Shown here one piece after another: positions 60,199-64,000 of a DNA stretch of 64,000 bases. The notes below the pieces were generated by a model, which saw nothing but the letters and a program-made list of their open reading frames with translations, was not told where the DNA came from and ran no database searches. Origin of the DNA: Cadophora sp. MPI-SDFR-AT-0126 (taxonomy: Eukaryota; Ascomycota; Leotiomycetes; Helotiales; Ploettnerulaceae). The translations under genes and the position numbers were made by a program. The stretch lies in assembly GCA_020747065.1 (NCBI GenBank), contig JAGMVK010000016.1, positions 682,001 through 746,000 of the forward strand. The letters run 5' to 3'. The number at the start of each line of letters is the position of its first letter. Position 1 is the stretch's first letter.

Positions 60199-61173
60199 AT
60201 GGTTTCTCTCAGCAAACTCCAACTGGGCACAATCAATGGCGCCTTCAAGACCGCATTCGAAGAAGGCAGGGACTTCGCCACAGTGGAAGCTGTAGGCGAT
60301 TATCTGAAGGAAGCAGGTATCTCGGGAGACTTGATTGATCCGCACATGAAGGAGCTCTTCGGTTGCTATCTCGTCCAGTCCAAAGAGTTCAAGCACAGGC
60401 AGCTTCCAACCCCATCCTCAAGTCCCAAGTCGCAGACCAGCGGACTGGAAAGGGAAGACGGGAGCGAGCAAGCGCACCAGTCAGACCAGACTCGTGAAGC
60501 TATCCCCTCATTCATTTCACAGGTCAGCATCTCTAGCTTCAAAGTCATTTGACTTGGCTAACATATCCCGCATAGGACACCCAATTCATTAGCACCTTTC
60601 GACCTCACAACAACGACTGGGACTTGCTAGTGGCAAGGAAATGCGAGGGGGATACCACTTACGTCTCGGAAACGATTGTCAGCCAGTATCTCCTCGGCAC
60701 CCGATGTTCGCATATACTACTACGATGGCGGTATACAGGAGCTGATCAGCGCAAGCACTTCTTCAGGACGCGCTGTGAAGTTATCAAAGCGGAGCAGCTT
60801 CCAGACTGTGATATTGCGTTTGGCGAAAATTTTGGCACAGATGATGAAGAATCGCAGGGGGCAAAGGACAGGTTCGACGACTCGAACAGCCATCAGTCTG
60901 ACGATTCAGGTGAGCTACTCTCTCTTTTTAAAGCTGGATTCTTCTGACACGAGCGTAAAAGTGTACCAAGGATCAGAAGGGATAATACCTCATGGCAGGT
61001 CACCAGAGGAAGGGGCTCTGGAGGAAATGTTGACCAGAATCGGGACCAATGTGGCCGCTGGTGTGGTCACTAGGACGACTTTTCAGATCACAGAAGCCCT
61101 ACTCGGTTTGAAAAGAAGGGGACCATTGTTTGATGCTAGCGACATGCAAAGCAAAAGGGTCAGAAGGGGATGA
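60199..61173 (+). CDS. Unrecognised three-exon protein, 289 aa
   Basis: Exons 60199-60522, 60576-60909 and 60962-61173; introns of 53 and 52 nt carry GTCAGC...GCTAAC...ATAG and GTGAGC...CTGAC...AAAG, and frame is kept (phases 0 and 1). The start CCATGG at 60199 is a good context. Residues 1-70 are helical (TAFEEGRDFATVEAVGDYL). The region after the first intron, FRPHNNDWDLLVARK then CSHILLRWRY, is the most structured. An acidic Asp/Glu/Ser linker follows at about residues 195-218. The C-terminus is basic and ends in KRVRRG, possibly a nuclear localisation signal. No family recognised. Confidence 0.55.
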
Positions 61174-63060
61174 AGGCAATTCTACTAGGCATTGACGAAT
61201 TCGTCATTCCTTGCCCAGCCTGCGTGGCAAGTCGCCGATTACAATTCGAGGACTGCCTCGAGGAATGTCGTGCCGATTTGGTCCATCGGTGTTCGCTCAA
61301 CAGACGGACAGAGGTACTTTTTTCAATCAGCAAATATCTTCCAACATAATAGAACAGGCTCTTACGAGAGGAAAACTGTGGCGTACAAAGGATAGGGGTG
61401 TTTTCTTGGAAAGCTGGGAAATTCGCTACCAGGAAGGATGAAAATCATCTCGGCGTATGCGGTTTGGCGTCGTCCAAGAAACAACGGTGGACAAGTTCCT
61501 TTGAAATAAAGCTACACGGTTTGACATGTTGGAGTTGGTATTGGCGTTGAACTTCACGAGGCACTTTGTTTTGACGTGATCATGTGGTGCGGTTATTTGG
61601 CATGTATGTATATATATATATATACCTTCTTAGAGACAGATATCTGTACAGGGGATCACAAAGTGCTACCTCGGGTCAGGATTGGACGCTTCACTGCAGC
61701 TTGGCCCAATGCATACGTGGTACCACAACGTTGTCAAATGCGTTGTTCTGAACGACAGGTCTATTTCCGATCGCCTTACTCTAGAATCCCATGTGATCAA
61801 GTACATTGCATGCGCATGCTGAAGTGCACGCTGCGCTGAATGTGTGTCGGGCCCTTCCACGAGTTCTGGAGAGTTTCGCAGGGATGGCTTGGTAAGTGCA
61901 CAGGGCAGGAAAGGCATGGAAACGCCTGTCTAAGAATCAGGATGCCAGAAGGTTTTAAGGTTATCTGCCTGCATGGTACTACCCCACACTTGGTGGCACT
62001 TAAGGGCCAGGACAAACAAGTTGACCACCGACGCCGGCCGGCTGTAGTGCTGAGGGAGGGGCTTTTGTTGGTGGTGTCGATATTTTTGGGATGGCAAATC
62101 AAATCAAATCAAGTCAAGTCACATCACAGCTTTCTGTAATCATTCTGATTGCGCCTCAATGGTTTTCTTCCCGGTAGGACAAGTGTTCTGTATCACAAGG
62201 CTAGCCCGATAAGACTCATTGTCTGCGTGGTGGCATGAGCGTTCTAATTCTTCTTAGGGGATATTGAACTTTGCTCCTTCATGCTCGCAGTCGTGTCAGC
62301 ACTTACTGAAAAGACAAAATTATGATAAACTAGAGAGTCTAAGCTTTCACTGGTGAGGACGTTTTGTCGGTTTCAGAAATGCGACGCTTGATATCTTTCT
62401 CGACTTCTGTGCCATCCAGCATCAATTCTCACCATCACGAACTTGGCCTTCAGCCCGAATGAAACATCCCAGTAACTGTGTTGGCAACATCTTCCGAAGG
62501 TGAGTATCATGTTTGAACAGTATATGGGCTTTAATCATAGTGTCTCTGTGTTAGACCTTGCAAGTGACACTCAGCTTAATAATAACTAGGCAGGAAGAAG
62601 GACGTTTTATACAGATCCCAGCCAGGTATTTATCATTGAGGCAGCACAGATGTGGCTCTAGCAAGACAGGTATATGATATTTCCATGCCAATCGATCATC
62701 GACCGCTGAAATTTGGACCAATGAACTACCAAAGTCGATTGCCATGACTTATCCCTCGAACCTGTGTGGGGATCTGTTGCACAGCCACTTCGAGAACACT
62801 TCAGAGACATCCACACCAGTCCTGGTATATCAGGGCCCAGGATTGACTTGATGTTTTGCATCCTGCTGAGGTAGCACAATATTCTGTGGGACTGCACTGA
62901 ACCACCACTGTCATCGTATCGTTACCGAATATCCTGTCCGTCCGAGCCCGAAACTTCGAGTCCAATGAAACAGGCATTATACGATTACTTGGCGCTCAAA
63001 GAAAGCTCCATTGTAGTCTCAATTCGCCGAGTCAAGCCATCACGATCTTGACTAGATGTA
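61174..63060. other. Intergenic, no supported gene
   Basis: Short frames only. A short TA-repeat lies at 61607-61623 and an AAATC-type run near 62095-62118. Confidence 0.5.
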
Positions 63061-63404
63061 AAGTTCTTTCGTTTAGCTTACCAAAGTTCATAGACGAGAC
63101 TCGCGGAAAAGGGACCTCGGTTCGGGCATACCACCGCTTCAACCTTTCACTTTTCACATGTCTCACCAACAATTCCCAAATGCTGACAAACAATATCAGT
63201 ATATGATTTGCATAGAACCAGGAAATACCAATGCAACAGCAGATGTGATCCATCGCATTCATGATCCATTTTTGACGTATCGCATAACGTACAAATTTAC
63301 CGAACTTCCCGCCCCCTCGGCTACGACCCACAACGCCAACAGCGCCAACCCCATGGCGTAAGAAAAACATGTTCCAGGAGATCAGCTGGATTCTCAGCCA
63401 CGAG

Positions 63405-63843
63405 ATAAGGTTTACCAGAGTTGAGGGAATCGATGTGCAACAAAGCTCTTGTCATTGCTGTTGTTTCTAATGGTAACGGGAAGAAAGTTAGTTTCTGGTG
63501 GTGGTGAGGGGTCCGGAGACTGGAATGCATTGACGATGGCGCGGCTTAGCGAGGGATCTGATTGCTGCGGCTCTGGCACGGAATGCTAGGCTGTGAGGAT
63601 GAAATTGAGTTTACCGAAGTTGAGAGTATCGATATGCAACAGACTTTTCAGGTTTGTGTTGGTTGGTGATGAAACAGAAAAGCACCGTGAGGCTTACTGA
63701 TGGATGTTGATTTGGTAGTAGAAGGAATTGTCGAGTTAGGCTGATAGCTTCTCAGGCTCTCCGGACAGAGCATCCACGCCATCCATCCAGGCAGAATGAA
63801 ATTGAGCTTACCAAAGTTGAAATTATCGACATGCAACAAAACG
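63405..63843 (-). repeat. Diverged tandem repeats, about 198-bp spacing
   Basis: Three related blocks at about 63408-63440, 63605-63642 and 63802-63841 share, on the minus strand, TTGCAYRTCGAT, then TYAACT, then a GTAAGCTC/GTAAACTC donor-like step. Spacing is 199 and 197 bp. A weaker fourth match lies near 63080. Translated, each reads like LLHIDxLNFGKLNFIL. They may be repeated exons of a gene continuing past the right edge. Confidence 0.5.
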
Positions 63844-64000
63844 TCCAAAAACTGATTGAGAGATGAGATATCACATTGAAAATACTAGTCTAAGTTTGTC
63901 ATGGAGACGGGGCATTCGGAGATATTTTGTCAATAGCGCTCGCGGTTAGCGAATTGATCCCTGAACATCCGACCATCATGCCACCCGGAGGCTCCGTGCA

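Noticed and set aside
60676..60960. Alternative frame overlapping exon 2 of the 289-aa gene
   Set aside because: Only its downstream part (from 60962) is coding; the upstream part is the shadow of the real exon in another frame.
63405..63843. Repeats considered as a CRISPR array
   Set aside because: Eukaryotic context, diverged cores and nearly 200-bp spacing do not fit CRISPR repeats.

Overview
The window is nuclear DNA of a filamentous ascomycete (Pezizomycotina-type fungus). Genes are compact and broken by many 45-60 nt introns with GTRAGT donors, CTAAC/CTGAC-like branch sites and YAG acceptors. Several gene families are typical of such fungi: a NACHT NLR, a Zn2Cys6 regulator, a TRI12-like MFS transporter, deuterolysin, a DUF6594-like protein, Ku70 with a SAP tail, and DUF300. 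One block carries the signature of repeat-induced point mutation (RIP). I cannot name a species. Exon coordinates below were worked out by hand from splice signals and frame continuity, not from transcripts.

Layout. 0.1-7.3 kb: secreted Ser/Thr-rich membrane protein, MBOAT/wax-synthase-like acyltransferase, small unknown protein, secreted type-B carboxylesterase. 7.8-9.8 kb: two tRNA-Pro(AGG) loci. Each has the usual anticodon-loop intron plus a second insertion that looks exactly like a spliceosomal GT-AG intron, in the T stem of one and the anticodon stem of the other. 10.9-18.4 kb: CCCH zinc-finger protein, two small proteins, C2H2 zinc-finger protein. 19.6-28.0 kb: an NLR with an apparent early stop, a TRI12-type MFS pump and a divergently transcribed Zn2Cys6 regulator. 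28.8-30.0 kb: an acidic protein with five copies of a WCExCxxxH-like motif and a long poly-Glu tract. 30.2-34.8 kb: a RIP-decayed DNA element with 46-bp terminal inverted repeats, holding a nested, degenerate Tc1/mariner copy. 35.4-36.0 kb: an actinoporin-like protein.

37.1-47.4 kb is a housekeeping block: MFS transporter, ferrochelatase (HEM15) divergent from Ku70, and a DUF300 membrane protein. 48.4-52.0 kb: two F-box-like genes, one with a frameshift at a G6 run. 52.6-56.4 kb: a membrane-anchored protein resembling a deuterolysin propeptide, and a complete M35 deuterolysin. 56.8-61.2 kb: a DUF6594-type protein and two unknown three-exon genes. The right end holds diverged repeats of about 198 bp.

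Likely functional pairs are the MFS pump with its neighbouring regulator (shared promoter with a CGG-N3-CCG palindrome) and the propeptide-like protein with deuterolysin. The most unusual signal is the mRNA-type introns inside tRNA genes.
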